The notes: generated from the letters alone by a model not told the origin. A DNA stretch of 64,000 bases from Bacillus oleivorans (GCF_900207585.1 NZ_OAOP01000001.1:124001-188000), one strand, 5' to 3'; shown: positions 27,702 to 36,108, counted from the stretch's first letter. Translations and numbers: made by a program.

Positions 27702-29423
27702 ATGATTCGCCGATTTTTTAGGTATTATAGGCCCCACAAAAAGCTGTTTATCATTGATTTTAGCTGTGCAGTAGTGGTTGCGGTTTTAGAGCTTGCCTTT
27801 CCTCTTGCTGTGCAATGGTTTATAGATGAGCTCTTGCCAAGTAACGATTGGTCAGCAATTATGTGGGTAAGTTTCGGATTATTCACCCTCTATATTATGA
27901 GTACATTCCTTCAGTACATCGTCAATTACTGGGGGCATAAGCTTGGAATTAATATTGAAACGGATATGCGTCAGCAATTATTTCAGCATGTGCAGAAGCA
28001 ATCATTTCGCTTTTTTGACAATACGAAAACGGGCCATATTATGAGTCGGATTACCAACGATTTGTTTGATATTGGGGAGCTTGCTCATCATGGTCCAGAG
28101 GATTTGTTCATTGCCATTATGACCTTTGTAGGAGCATTTTGGATTATGCTCACAATTAATGTTAAGCTTGCACTCATAGCTATGCTGATTGTGCCGTTCT
28201 TAATTTGGCTTATTATTTACTGTAACTTGAGCATGAATCGGGCATGGAGAAAGATGTATAGTAACATTGCAGATGTCAATGCCCGTGTCGAAGATAGTGT
28301 TTCAGGTGTCAGGGTTGTTCAATCTTTTACAAATGAAGAATACGAGATTTCTAGATTCCGTGAAGATAATGGTAAATTCAGAAAGGCTAAGCTTACTGCT
28401 TATCGTGTAATGTCATACACCTCCTCCGGCACCTATATGATGACCCGATTTATCGTACTTGTAGTTTTGGTGGTCGGTGCGTGGTTAAGCTTCAATAATC
28501 AACTTTCATATGGGGAACTAGTTGGCTTTGTATTATATATAAACGTATTGTTTAAACCAATTGATAAAATCAGTGCGTTAATGGAGCTATATCCAAAAGG
28601 CATGGCAGGTTTTAAACGGTTTACTGAATTAATAGATACAGAGCCGGAGGTTTTAGATACAAAGGACGCGATTGAAGTCCACGGACTGCAAGGGAACATC
28701 ACGTTCAATCAGGTCTCGTTTCGTTATGACGAGCATAAGCCGGTTTTAGAAGCAATTGATATGCACATTCAGGCAGGTGAAACCGTAGCTTTTGTTGGTC
28801 CGTCCGGGGCAGGAAAAACTACGATCTGCTCTCTGATTCCTCGGTTTTATGATGTCGACGAAGGCACTATTTCTGTCGATGGAATTGACATTAGAAAAAT
28901 GAAAAAGCAATCGCTCAGGTCCCATATCGGGATTGTTCAGCAGGATGTCTTTTTATTTACCGGGACCCTTAGAGAGAACATTGCTTATGGTATGCTGGAT
29001 GCGACGGACGAAGAAATTGAAGAGGCTGCGAGACGTGCTCATTTACAGGGATTCATTGAATCTCTGCCGCTAGGATATGAAACCCCGGTTGGCGAAAGAG
29101 GTCTAAAGCTCTCTGGAGGGCAAAAACAGCGGATTGCAATCGCTCGTATGTTTTTAAAAAATCCGCCGATTTTAATTCTTGATGAGGCTACTTCTGCACT
29201 TGATACAGAGACAGAGATGATTATTCAGCAGGCACTAACAGAACTGGCTCAAAATAGAACGACTTTAGTAATAGCTCATCGTCTTGCCACAATTAGAAAT
29301 GCTGACCGGATTATTGTCGTCACAGAGGATGGTATTGTAGAACAGGGTTCATACTATGAGCTTGTTGAAAAAGGTGGCGTATTTTCCAAGCTTCATCATG
29401 TTCAGTATGCAAATCAGGTATAA
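27702..29423 (+). CDS. ABC exporter, fused membrane and ATPase domains
   Basis: 573-residue half-transporter, expected to work as a homodimer. Residues 1-310 hold six transmembrane helices (ABC type-1 exporter fold); residues 330-573 form the nucleotide-binding domain with Walker A GPSGAGKTT, Q-loop IGIVQQDVFLF, signature LSGGQKQR, Walker B ILILDEATS and the switch His in VIAHRL. It resembles lipid/drug exporters of the MsbA/BmrA group. RBS TAGGAGG. It may be cotranscribed with the oxidase genes, though no functional link is proven. Confidence 0.88.
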   Translation: MIRRFFRYYRPHKKLFIIDFSCAVVVAVLELAFPLAVQWFIDELLPSNDWSAIMWVSFGLFTLYIMSTFLQYIVNYWGHKLGINIETDMRQQLFQHVQKQSFRFFDNTKTGHIMSRITNDLFDIGELAHHGPEDLFIAIMTFVGAFWIMLTINVKLALIAMLIVPFLIWLIIYCNLSMNRAWRKMYSNIADVNARVEDSVSGVRVVQSFTNEEYEISRFREDNGKFRKAKLTAYRVMSYTSSGTYMMTRFIVLVVLVVGAWLSFNNQLSYGELVGFVLYINVLFKPIDKISALMELYPKGMAGFKRFTELIDTEPEVLDTKDAIEVHGLQGNITFNQVSFRYDEHKPVLEAIDMHIQAGETVAFVGPSGAGKTTICSLIPRFYDVDEGTISVDGIDIRKMKKQSLRSHIGIVQQDVFLFTGTLRENIAYGMLDATDEEIEEAARRAHLQGFIESLPLGYETPVGERGLKLSGGQKQRIAIARMFLKNPPILILDEATSALDTETEMIIQQALTELAQNRTTLVIAHRLATIRNADRIIVVTEDGIVEQGSYYELVEKGGVFSKLHHVQYANQV

Positions 29424-29428
29424 GTATT

Positions 29429-29470
29429 AAAAAAGCGATGATTTCCATAACGGAAAATATCGCTTTTTTT
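29429..29470 (+). terminator. Terminator after the ABC exporter gene
   Basis: AAAAAAGCGAT (29429-29439) pairs with ATCGCTTTTTTT (29459-29470), with ATTTCC/GGAAAAT inside. Confidence 0.85.
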
Positions 29471-29471
29471 C

Positions 29472-29600
29472 ACTTTAAGAAAGTATTAAAATTTTAGCAA
29501 AGTAGCAAATTCGACGCAGCTAAAATTTTTAGGAATAAAGTATAAGTGCAACTAGGCAATCGCCGGCGCCTAAAGGCTTGGCGCTAGCCAAGTTTTCTTT
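29472..29600 (+). repeat. Dispersed 128-bp repeat, copy 2
   Basis: Near-identical to 20213-20340, diverging mainly in the TGCAACTAGG stretch. Again placed immediately after a terminator and in the same orientation. Confidence 0.9.
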
Positions 29601-29652
29601 ACTGATAATAGAGAGAATACTTTCAAAGGAAAAATAAAATGGAAAAACATGC

Positions 29653-29681
29653 TTGAATAAACTAATAACATTAGTTAATAT
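29653..29681 (+). promoter_or_regulatory. Sigma-A promoter of the MBL-hydrolase/TetR operon
   Basis: TTGAAT (29653-29658), 17-bp spacer, TAATAT (29676-29681). The spacer is almost entirely one of the two palindromes. Confidence 0.7.
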
Positions 29682-29702
29682 AAAACTAATAACATTAGTT
29701 TT
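29660..29702. promoter_or_regulatory. Twin palindromic operators, probably for the TetR regulator at 30453
   Basis: AACTAAT-AAC-ATTAGTT at 29660-29676 and AAAACTAAT-AAC-ATTAGTTTT at 29682-29702, centres 24 bp apart. The first sits between -35 and -10 and the second over the start region, ideal for repression. The operon encodes a TetR protein, so autoregulation is the natural reading. Confidence 0.75.
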
Positions 29703-29723
29703 ATTGAAATGGGGAGATTAAAA

Positions 29724-30437
29724 ATGAGGATTACAAAGGCAAAGTACTTATATCAATTAACATTCGTGCCGATGGCCTTTCCGGTTAATTGCTATTTAGT
29801 AGAAGAAGAGGATAGTTTAACCCTTATTGATGCGGCGTTACCATATAGCTGGAAAGGAATCTTAAAGGCAGCTAAACAAATTGGGAAGCCTATTAAAAGA
29901 ATTGTTTTGACCCATGCGCACGGGGATCATCTTGGATCACTGGATGCATTAAAAGAACAGCTTCCTGAGGTTCCTGTTTACATCTCTGAGCGTGACGCTA
30001 GATTAATGAAGGGAGATAAATCGCTAGACCCAACTGAACCCCAGGAGCCAATTCGCGGAGATGTCCCCAGTAAACTAAGGACTCAAGCAGATGTTTTGTT
30101 GCAGGGAGGCGATACAGTTGGTTCACTTTTCACGATTTCTACACCTGGTCATACACCAGGATCAATGGCCTTTTTAGATCAGCGGACAAACTCGATTATT
30201 GCGGGCGATGCCTTTCAAACCAGGGGAGGTATTGCTGTCGCCGGACAGATTCGCCCGACTTTTCCATTTCCTGCATGGGGAACGTGGGATAAAAGATTAG
30301 CTGTCTCTAGTGCTGAAAAAATAATAGAATATAAGCCGGAATTACTTGCTGTCGGCCATGGAAAAATGATTGTTCAGCCTGAAGAGCAAATCATTCAAGC
30401 CGTTCGTATTGCGGAAGAAAATCTTCAACACAAGTAA
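29724..30437 (+). CDS. MBL-fold metallo-hydrolase
   Basis: 237 residues of the metallo-beta-lactamase superfamily. Zinc-binding motifs in order: LTHAHGDHLGS (HxHxDH), TPGHTPGSMAF (His), AGDAF (bridging Asp) and AVGHGKMI (last His). No signal peptide. Family members hydrolyse thioesters, lactones and other esters; the substrate here is unknown. The frame is open from 29709, but ATG 29724 after GGGGAG is the likely start. It precedes a TetR gene by 15 bp, so the regulator probably controls and is cotranscribed with it. Confidence 0.88.
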   Translation: MRITKAKYLYQLTFVPMAFPVNCYLVEEEDSLTLIDAALPYSWKGILKAAKQIGKPIKRIVLTHAHGDHLGSLDALKEQLPEVPVYISERDARLMKGDKSLDPTEPQEPIRGDVPSKLRTQADVLLQGGDTVGSLFTISTPGHTPGSMAFLDQRTNSIIAGDAFQTRGGIAVAGQIRPTFPFPAWGTWDKRLAVSSAEKIIEYKPELLAVGHGKMIVQPEEQIIQAVRIAEENLQHK

Positions 30438-30452
30438 CAGGGGGTAGCGAAA

Positions 30453-31040
30453 ATGTCACCAAGAAGGGGTTTAGATATACAAGTAATTTTAGAAACAGCA
30501 GCGGAAATAGCTAATCAAGAAGGGGCAGAAGCTATTACTTTGGCAGCGTTAGCAAAAAAACTTCACATTAAACCGCCTTCCCTTTATAACCATGTAGAAG
30601 GGCTTTCAGGATTACAAAAAAAATTAGCCGTATATGGACTGGAGCAACTGTTAAAGGAGTTAACAAAAGCCTCAGTTGGCCGGGCGGGGAACGAAGCGGT
30701 TCATTCATTAGCTGAGGCTTATGTTTCATTTGTCAGAAAACAGCCGGGTTTGTATGAGTTAACTCTAAAAGCACCTGGAGAAGGGGATTCTGATTATCAT
30801 ATCGTGGCAGAGCAGTTGGTAGAACTTCTTACAAGTGTATTCCGGGCCTATCATCTCAGAGAAGAAGCGGCGATTCATGCAGTAAGAGGAATTAGAAGTT
30901 TATTACACGGTTTTACATCACTTGAGCAAAAAGGAGGGTTTGGTTTACCGGTAGATTTAGATGTTAGTTTCCGTCTTATGATTGATACTTTTCTCGCTGG
31001 AATCAACCAGTCAAAAGAAATGAAAGGACAACCTCAATAA
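30453..31040 (+). CDS. TetR/AcrR family regulator with WHG-type C-terminal domain
   Basis: 195-residue repressor. N-terminal helix-turn-helix: LDIQVILETAAEIANQEG then ITLAALAKKLHIKPPSLYNH, the TetR recognition helix. The C-terminal ligand/dimer domain resembles the WHG (TetR_C_33) group (KQPGLYELTLKAP and GIRSLLHGFTSLEQKGGF). Follows the MBL gene by 15 bp with an AGGGGG RBS. Probable target: the twin palindromes at 29660-29702. Confidence 0.88.
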   Translation: MSPRRGLDIQVILETAAEIANQEGAEAITLAALAKKLHIKPPSLYNHVEGLSGLQKKLAVYGLEQLLKELTKASVGRAGNEAVHSLAEAYVSFVRKQPGLYELTLKAPGEGDSDYHIVAEQLVELLTSVFRAYHLREEAAIHAVRGIRSLLHGFTSLEQKGGFGLPVDLDVSFRLMIDTFLAGINQSKEMKGQPQ

Positions 31041-31142
31041 TAGTCTTAACCGTAACGAAAAAATCATTTGATTAAGCTTTACAAAATAAGCTAAAGTTAG
31101 TACTGCAGATTTTAAAATTTTTAAGAAGATGGGGAGAGATAA

Positions 31143-31898
31143 ATGAAGGATCAAATAACTCCCACATATGAAGTGATTGAATTATGTTTGCTTGCCGGAA
31201 AAATTATGCTGCAAAATGGAGCGGAGACATATCGGGTAGAGGATACGATGAGTCGGATTGCAGCATCTTTTGGGATTCATCACTCCCATAGTTATGTGGT
31301 TCCCACCGGCATTATTTTTTCGATCGATGGTTCGGAGCCCTCAAAGCTTATTAGAATTTCAGAAAGATCTACTGATCTTGAAAAAGTAACACTTGTTAAT
31401 AGTATTTCCAGAAAAATCAGCAGCGGGGAAATCTCGGCCAAAGAAGCTTTTGAGCAGCTAAAAGAAATCGAGAAAGCCAATTTATTTTACCCGATTTGGT
31501 TTCAAATTTTTGCTGCTGCCGTTTCGAGCGGCTGCTTTTTAATCATGTTTAATGGAATTTGGCATGATTTTCTTCCTGCCATTGTCACTGGCGGAGTCGG
31601 CTTTTCTTGCTTTCTTTATTTACACCAATTAGTAAAGATTAAATTTTTCTCTGAATTTACGGCGTCACTTGTCATTGGGCTTGTCGCTCTTTTCTTTGTA
31701 TCTGCAGGGGTCGGACATGAAGTAGATAAAATTATTATTGGTTCAGTCATGCCGCTGGTACCAGGTTTAGTGATTACGAATGCGGTCAGGGATTTAATAG
31801 CCGGTCATCTCGTTTCAGGATTATCGAAGGGAGCAGAGGCGTTATTAACCGCTTTTGCCATCGGTACGGGGGTTGCGGCAGTATTTGTTATTTATTAA
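31143..31898 (+). CDS. Threonine/serine exporter, ThrE N-terminal-type subunit
   Basis: 251 residues with a cytosolic N-terminal region (LCLLAGKIMLQNGAETYRVEDTM, hallmark of the DUF1212/ThrE family) and about five transmembrane helices ending in VMPLVPGLVITNAVRDLIAGH. The family exports threonine and serine; in many Firmicutes the protein is split in two, as here. RBS GGGGAGAG. The partner gene begins 18 bp downstream. Confidence 0.85.
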   Translation: MKDQITPTYEVIELCLLAGKIMLQNGAETYRVEDTMSRIAASFGIHHSHSYVVPTGIIFSIDGSEPSKLIRISERSTDLEKVTLVNSISRKISSGEISAKEAFEQLKEIEKANLFYPIWFQIFAAAVSSGCFLIMFNGIWHDFLPAIVTGGVGFSCFLYLHQLVKIKFFSEFTASLVIGLVALFFVSAGVGHEVDKIIIGSVMPLVPGLVITNAVRDLIAGHLVSGLSKGAEALLTAFAIGTGVAAVFVIY

Positions 31899-31916
31899 AA
31901 GCAGTGAGGGAATTAC

Positions 31917-32369
31917 ATGATTGCAGAACAATTAGTAACAAGTTTTATTGCATCAGCCGCGTTCGGTATCATATTTAATGTCCCTAAAGAATCGATTGTT
32001 AAAAGCGGACTTGTAGGAATGGCAGGCTGGTTTGTTTATATCGTAATGGTTAACGATGGAATTGATTCAGTATTGGCTTCATTTGTTGCGGCATTTTTTG
32101 CTGGAATCATTAGTCTCTCCTTTGCGAAAGTTTATAAAAAGCCAGTCACTATCTTTAGTGTATCTGGGATCATTCCCTTGGTGCCAGGCGGGTTAGCTTA
32201 TGATGCCATGAGGAATTTTGTAGAAAACAATTATCCTTTCGCTATAGAGTTATCTGTCAGGGTCTTTTTGATCTCTGGTGCAATTGCGATGGGGCTTGTA
32301 TTTTCAGAGGTTTTAAATCAGCTTATTATTAAGGCGAAAAAGAAAGAAAACTTTATGAAACGCGGGTGA
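31917..32369 (+). CDS. Threonine/serine exporter, ThrE C-terminal-type subunit
   Basis: 150 residues with four to five hydrophobic helices (DUF3815/YjjB type). SGIIPLVPGGLAYDAM mirrors the MPLVPG motif of its partner. Together the two chains would form one exporter in the membrane. RBS GTGAGGG. Its stop is followed within a few bases by the GC-rich repeat at 32371. Confidence 0.85.
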   Translation: MIAEQLVTSFIASAAFGIIFNVPKESIVKSGLVGMAGWFVYIVMVNDGIDSVLASFVAAFFAGIISLSFAKVYKKPVTIFSVSGIIPLVPGGLAYDAMRNFVENNYPFAIELSVRVFLISGAIAMGLVFSEVLNQLIIKAKKKENFMKRG

Positions 32370-32370
32370 T

Positions 32371-32650
32371 AGGAAAAGCGTAAGCGCCCGTTCAGCGACT
32401 TATGGACTGGACAGAGCCGGAGTGAGATAAAGGAAACACGGCGACCGTCAGGGAGTCGATGTTGCCTTATCGACCGGAGCTGAGGGAAACCTAAAAGCGG
32501 AACCGCCTTGAACAGGCCCGACAAGCGCTGGAGCCTCCGACGAAGAAGCGTTCTTTGCTTCTGCAGGAGGAGGTGAAGCGCTCGAGGGCCTAGGCGGTGC
32601 AGCTAGATAAGTCCAATAGGCGCATGCGCCTGAAGCTAGACAGTTGTCAA
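32371..32650. repeat. GC-rich intergenic repeat-like element (about 280 bp)
   Basis: Starts AGGAAAAGCGTAAGCGCCCG, a sequence type seen repeatedly between genes in Bacillaceae, and is much richer in GC than its surroundings. Contains a perfect 14-bp palindrome AGGCGCATGCGCCT at 32618-32631 and direct AGCTAGA repeats. Only one copy is in this window, so its repeat nature rests on recognition. Weak overlapping frames in it look spurious. Confidence 0.55.
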
Positions 32651-32695
32651 AGTTCAAAGTGTATACTTTCTTAATTTTTTTCAAGAGACTTTTGA

Positions 32696-32734
32696 CCCTT
32701 TCTTCAGATGACGGAGAAAGGGATTTTTTATTTT
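32696..32734 (+). terminator. Terminator upstream of hemF
   Basis: CCCTTTCT (32696-32703) pairs with AGAAAGGG (32715-32722), then ATTTTTTATTTT. Probably ends the thrE transcript beyond the repeat. Confidence 0.75.
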
Positions 32735-32888
32735 AAATGAAACTTAACAAGACAAATGTTTACAAAATGTGCCAAAATGTGTATGCTTGTTGTAAGAAAG
32801 TTTAGAAAATTACTAATTCAAAAGACCCATCTATTAGTAAGAAAGGTACAGAAATGTGATTTTTATAATTGGAGAGGAGTGCATTGCA

Positions 32889-33818
32889 GTGTCCAAAATT
32901 GTACAATCATCAACAAAAATAGACAAGTCATTCATTAGCAAATCCTTTGAAAATCTCCAAGATGCAATCTGTCGGGAATTAGAAATATTAGATGGGAAAG
33001 CGGTTTTTAAAGAAGAAAAATGGGATCGCCCTGGCGGTGGAGGAGGAAGAGCAAGGGTCATCGAAAACGGCAATATATTTGAAAAGGGCGGAGTCAATTT
33101 TTCCAATGTTTTTGGACTTCTTCCAGATCAAATGTCTGCAGGTCTCGGGCTGCCTCCAGGACACGAGTTTTTGGCTACAGGGGTATCAATTATTTTACAT
33201 CCGGCTAATCCATTTGTGCCCATTGTTCATATGAATGTCCGCTATTTCGAGATGTCTAACGGTGATAAATGGTTTGGCGGCGGGATTGATTTGACCCCAA
33301 TCTACATTGATGTTCAGCAGGCAAAATACTTTCATCAAAGCTTAAAGGATCTCTGTAATCGACATGATCCATCCTATTATCCTGAATTTAAGGAGTGGGC
33401 GGATAATTATTTTTATATCAAGCATCGCAATGAAACAAGGGGAATTGGCGGGATTTTCTTTGATCGGCTAAGAGTCAATCCGGAAGTTTCTTTAGAGGAT
33501 AGATATAAATTTGTAAAGGATGTTGGTGAGTCTTTTACTCATATTTATAAAACACTTGTGAATGAAAACAAGGCCAAACCTTATAGTGAAGCAGAAAAAA
33601 GGTGGCAGCTGATTCGAAGGGGAAGATACGTGGAATTCAACCTAGTTTATGATCGGGGGACGAAATTTGGTTTGGATACGAATGGCCGGATTGAATCCAT
33701 CTTTATGAGTCTCCCTCCTCAAGTAAATTGGCTTTATAACTACCAGCCACAGCCCAATAGTGAGGAAGCATTCACTCTGAGCATGCTGCGAAAAGGGATT
33801 GACTGGGCGAATCTATAA
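32889..33818 (+). CDS. hemF: Oxygen-dependent coproporphyrinogen III oxidase
   Basis: Decarboxylates coproporphyrinogen III to protoporphyrinogen IX using O2; cytosolic. 309 residues, normal for HemF. Conserved stretches: EEKWDRPGGGGGRARVIENG, VHMNVRYFEM, WFGGGIDLTPIYID (active-site loop), HRNETRGIGGIFFD and RGRYVEFNLVYDRGTKFGL. Start: GTG 32889 follows GGAGAGGAG by eight bases; an upstream GTG at 32856 precedes the RBS. Most Bacillaceae make haem through coproporphyrin and do not need this enzyme. No other haem gene is adjacent. Confidence 0.95.
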   Translation: MSKIVQSSTKIDKSFISKSFENLQDAICRELEILDGKAVFKEEKWDRPGGGGGRARVIENGNIFEKGGVNFSNVFGLLPDQMSAGLGLPPGHEFLATGVSIILHPANPFVPIVHMNVRYFEMSNGDKWFGGGIDLTPIYIDVQQAKYFHQSLKDLCNRHDPSYYPEFKEWADNYFYIKHRNETRGIGGIFFDRLRVNPEVSLEDRYKFVKDVGESFTHIYKTLVNENKAKPYSEAEKRWQLIRRGRYVEFNLVYDRGTKFGLDTNGRIESIFMSLPPQVNWLYNYQPQPNSEEAFTLSMLRKGIDWANL

Positions 33819-33844
33819 CTCATAACTTCTTCGTATAATTTCGG

Positions 33845-33874
33845 TTGACTTTTTTAGCTATCTGCACATAAAAT
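33845..33874 (+). promoter_or_regulatory. Probable sigma-A promoter for hutH
   Basis: TTGACT (33845-33850), 18-bp spacer, TAAAAT (33869-33874). Transcription from here would pass through the hairpin at 33975 before hutH. Confidence 0.6.
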
Positions 33875-33974
33875 GAACATATTAAAAAGAAATGAAAAGA
33901 GTTGAGCTTTCGATGAAACTGCTCAGGTCAAATCAAATAAAAGGGAAACACCATTTCCAAGAACTAAGGGAACT

Positions 33975-34024
33975 AAGGAACTATTCAAGAAATCAAATAA
34001 TTTCTTGAAATAGTTCCTTTTTTT
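33975..34024 (+). terminator. Strong hairpin terminator in the hutH leader (possible attenuator)
   Basis: AAGGAACTATT-CAAGAAAT pairs with ATTTCTTG-A-AATAGTTCCTT, followed by seven T; about 19 bp with one bulge. It may simply end hemF transcription, but it lies downstream of a good promoter and about 40 bp before hutH. Confidence 0.85.
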
Positions 34025-34065
34025 ATTGCTCCTTTAGTTTAGTAAAGGGTTACGGAGGAATAAGA

Positions 34066-35541
34066 ATGATTACTTTAACTGGGAACACACTAAGCTTTAC
34101 GCAAGTAAACAAGGTTCTGTTTAAAAATGAAAAGGTGATGGCATCTGCTGAATCGCTAAAAAAAGTGGAGGCCGCGAGACAGTCTGTGGAACGGATCGTC
34201 CGTGAGGAAAAGGTTATCTACGGTATTACCACAGGGTTTGGGAAATTTAGTGATGTATTGATTCATAAAGACGATGTCGAAGATCTGCAGTATCATTTAA
34301 TTCATTCTCACGCATGCGGTCTAGGTGAGCCCTTTCCGGAGATAGTTTCAAGATCGATGGTCTTATTACGTGCTAATGCTTTGCTTAAGGGGTACTCTGG
34401 GGTCAGACCCATAATCATTGAGCGATTACTAGAATTAGTCAATAAAAAAATCCACCCAGTTATTCCGCAGCAAGGTTCATTAGGTGCAAGTGGTGATTTA
34501 GCGCCTTTATCGCATCTCGCCCTTGTTTTATTAGGCGAAGGGGAAGTTTTTTATCAAAACAAAAGAATGCCTTCCATGGAAGCACTCGTTAAGGAAGGAA
34601 TATCCCCTATTACGTTAACTGCTAAAGAGGGATTAGCCCTGATAAATGGAACCCAGGCGATGACAGCTATGGGTGTAGTCGCATACTTAGAGGCTGAAAA
34701 GTTAGCCTGCCAATCAGAAGTGATTGCCTCGATTACGATGGAGGGACTACGGGGAATCATAGATGCATTCGATGAGGATATTCACCTGGCCCGCGGTTAT
34801 CAGGAGCAAGTTGATGTAGCTAGAAGAATTCGGGAGTATTTATCAGATAGTAAACTTGTGACAAGACAAGGGGAAATTAGAGTTCAAGATGCCTATTCAC
34901 TCCGGTGTATACCGCAGGTTCACGGAGCCACCTGGCAGACTCTGAATTATGTGAAAGAAAAGCTTGAAATAGAAATGAATGCTGCGACAGATAACCCTCT
35001 CATTTTTGATGAAGGGAGGAAGGTCATATCAGGCGGGAATTTTCATGGCCAGCCGATCGCGCTTGCTATGGACTTTATGGCAATTGCGGTTGCAGAGCTT
35101 GCCAATATTTCGGAACGCAGAATTGAAAGGCTCGTTAATCCTCAGTTAAATGATTTGCCAGCTTTTCTAAGTCCACAACCAGGTTTGCAGTCTGGTGCGA
35201 TGATCATGCAGTATGCAGCTGCTTCGTTAGTTTCGGAGAATAAAACATTGGCTCATCCCGCAAGTGTCGATTCAATTCCATCCTCAGCCAATCAAGAGGA
35301 TCACGTTAGTATGGGTACAATTGCATCAAGACATGCTTATCAGGTTATTACAAATACAAGAAGAGTACTTGCGATTGAGGCGATTTGTGGCTTGCAAGCC
35401 GTAGAGTATAGAGGAATCGAGAAAATGGCAACTGCGACACGAGCCTTTTTTGAAAAAGCAAGGGAGATCACGCCATCTATTACAGCGGACCGGATTTTTT
35501 CTAAGGATATTGAGAGCGTTAATGATTGGTTAAAGCGATAA
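34066..35541 (+). CDS. hutH: Histidine ammonia-lyase
   Basis: Converts L-histidine to urocanate and ammonia, first step of histidine degradation; cytosolic homotetramer. 491 residues, slightly under the usual 505 or so. The MIO cofactor forms from Ala-Ser-Gly 141-143 in [25 protein letters not shown] (about 52-62) supplies an active-site Tyr. [17 protein letters not shown] and [12 protein letters not shown] are further signatures. RBS ACGGAGG. Unlike the B. subtilis hut operon, no hutP, hutU, hutI or hutG gene is next to it, so the rest of the pathway must lie elsewhere if present. Confidence 0.95.
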   Translation: MITLTGNTLSFTQVNKVLFKNEKVMASAESLKKVEAARQSVERIVREEKVIYGITTGFGKFSDVLIHKDDVEDLQYHLIHSHACGLGEPFPEIVSRSMVLLRANALLKGYSGVRPIIIERLLELVNKKIHPVIPQQGSLGASGDLAPLSHLALVLLGEGEVFYQNKRMPSMEALVKEGISPITLTAKEGLALINGTQAMTAMGVVAYLEAEKLACQSEVIASITMEGLRGIIDAFDEDIHLARGYQEQVDVARRIREYLSDSKLVTRQGEIRVQDAYSLRCIPQVHGATWQTLNYVKEKLEIEMNAATDNPLIFDEGRKVISGGNFHGQPIALAMDFMAIAVAELANISERRIERLVNPQLNDLPAFLSPQPGLQSGAMIMQYAAASLVSENKTLAHPASVDSIPSSANQEDHVSMGTIASRHAYQVITNTRRVLAIEAICGLQAVEYRGIEKMATATRAFFEKAREITPSITADRIFSKDIESVNDWLKR

Positions 35542-35553
35542 TAAAGTATAAGT

Positions 35554-35599
35554 GCCAGGTTACTTCTAAGGAAAAGTAACCTGGCTTTCCATTTTTTTT
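35554..35599 (+). terminator. Terminator after hutH
   Basis: GCCAGGTTACTT (35554-35565) pairs with AAGTAACCTGGC (35574-35585), then TTTCC and a T run. It is preceded by AATAAAGTATAAGTGC (35540-35555), a tag also present in both 128-bp repeats. Confidence 0.9.
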
Positions 35600-35610
35600 A
35601 TAAAAAATGA

Positions 35611-35742
35611 TTAGGTCCTTTTATGCTTCTTTCTCGCAGAATCAACCTTCCTGCTTCCAGTCTCAGTGGTCGTAGTGCCTTGTCCCTCTACATTAGGTGA
35701 GCTCATTCCAATTTTGGAAGCGTCCTTTTTTGCCTCTTTCAT
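35611..35742 (-). CDS. Small YuzL-like protein (43 aa)
   Basis: A 43-residue basic peptide starting MKEAKKDASKIGMSSPNVEG and ending DSARKKHKRT. The pattern (N-terminal Lys cluster, VEGQGTTTTETG centre, SARKK end) resembles the YuzL family of tiny Bacillus proteins of unknown function, possibly spore-associated. An excellent RBS (AAAGGAGAAGAGG) sits just before the ATG, which is the main reason for calling this short frame. It lies between hutH and ykuS on the opposite strand. Confidence 0.65.
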   Translation of the reverse strand: MKEAKKDASKIGMSSPNVEGQGTTTTETGSRKVDSARKKHKRT

Positions 35743-35848
35743 ACCTCTTCTCCTTTCAGGGTAAGTTGGATTCGTTCATTAGGATGTACCGATAGGAATA
35801 TTTTATGAAAAAATGACAAATCTTAAATGGGGAGGAGGTGTTGAATTA

Positions 35849-36091
35849 ATGGCTAGAATTGGTGTAGAACAGTCATTAACACAAGTTCAAGAGGCGTTAA
35901 GAGAACAGGGATATGAAGTGACTGAATTAAAGCAAGAGAGTGATGCACAAGGCTGTGACTGTTGTGTCGTTACAGGGCAAGATGAAAATGTTATGGGGAT
36001 TCAAAATGTGGTAAGTCAAGGTTCGGTTATTAATGCACATGGATTATCGGCAGAAGAGGTCTGCCGCCAAGTCCAATCAAAGGTGCAATAA
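35849..36091 (+). CDS. ykuS: YkuS (UPF0180) family protein
   Basis: 80 residues; opening [20 protein letters not shown] and the central [16 protein letters not shown] match the UPF0180/YkuS family of Bacillus. Function unknown. The double Cys (CDCC) could bind metal or be redox-active, but this is inference. GGAGGAGGTG precedes ATG 35849; an upstream TTG in the same frame (35813) is before that RBS. Confidence 0.88.
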   Translation: MARIGVEQSLTQVQEALREQGYEVTELKQESDAQGCDCCVVTGQDENVMGIQNVVSQGSVINAHGLSAEEVCRQVQSKVQ

Positions 36092-36108
36092 GGGATTAAA
36101 CCAGATGA

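Noticed and set aside
32448-32684. Reverse-strand frames with Ala/Pro/Ser-rich product
   Set aside because: They lie on a GC-rich intergenic element; composition is due to base bias and there is no RBS.
34031-34046. HutP-binding UAG cluster before hutH
   Set aside because: Only two TAG triplets occur and they lie after the terminator, unlike the known HutP sites.
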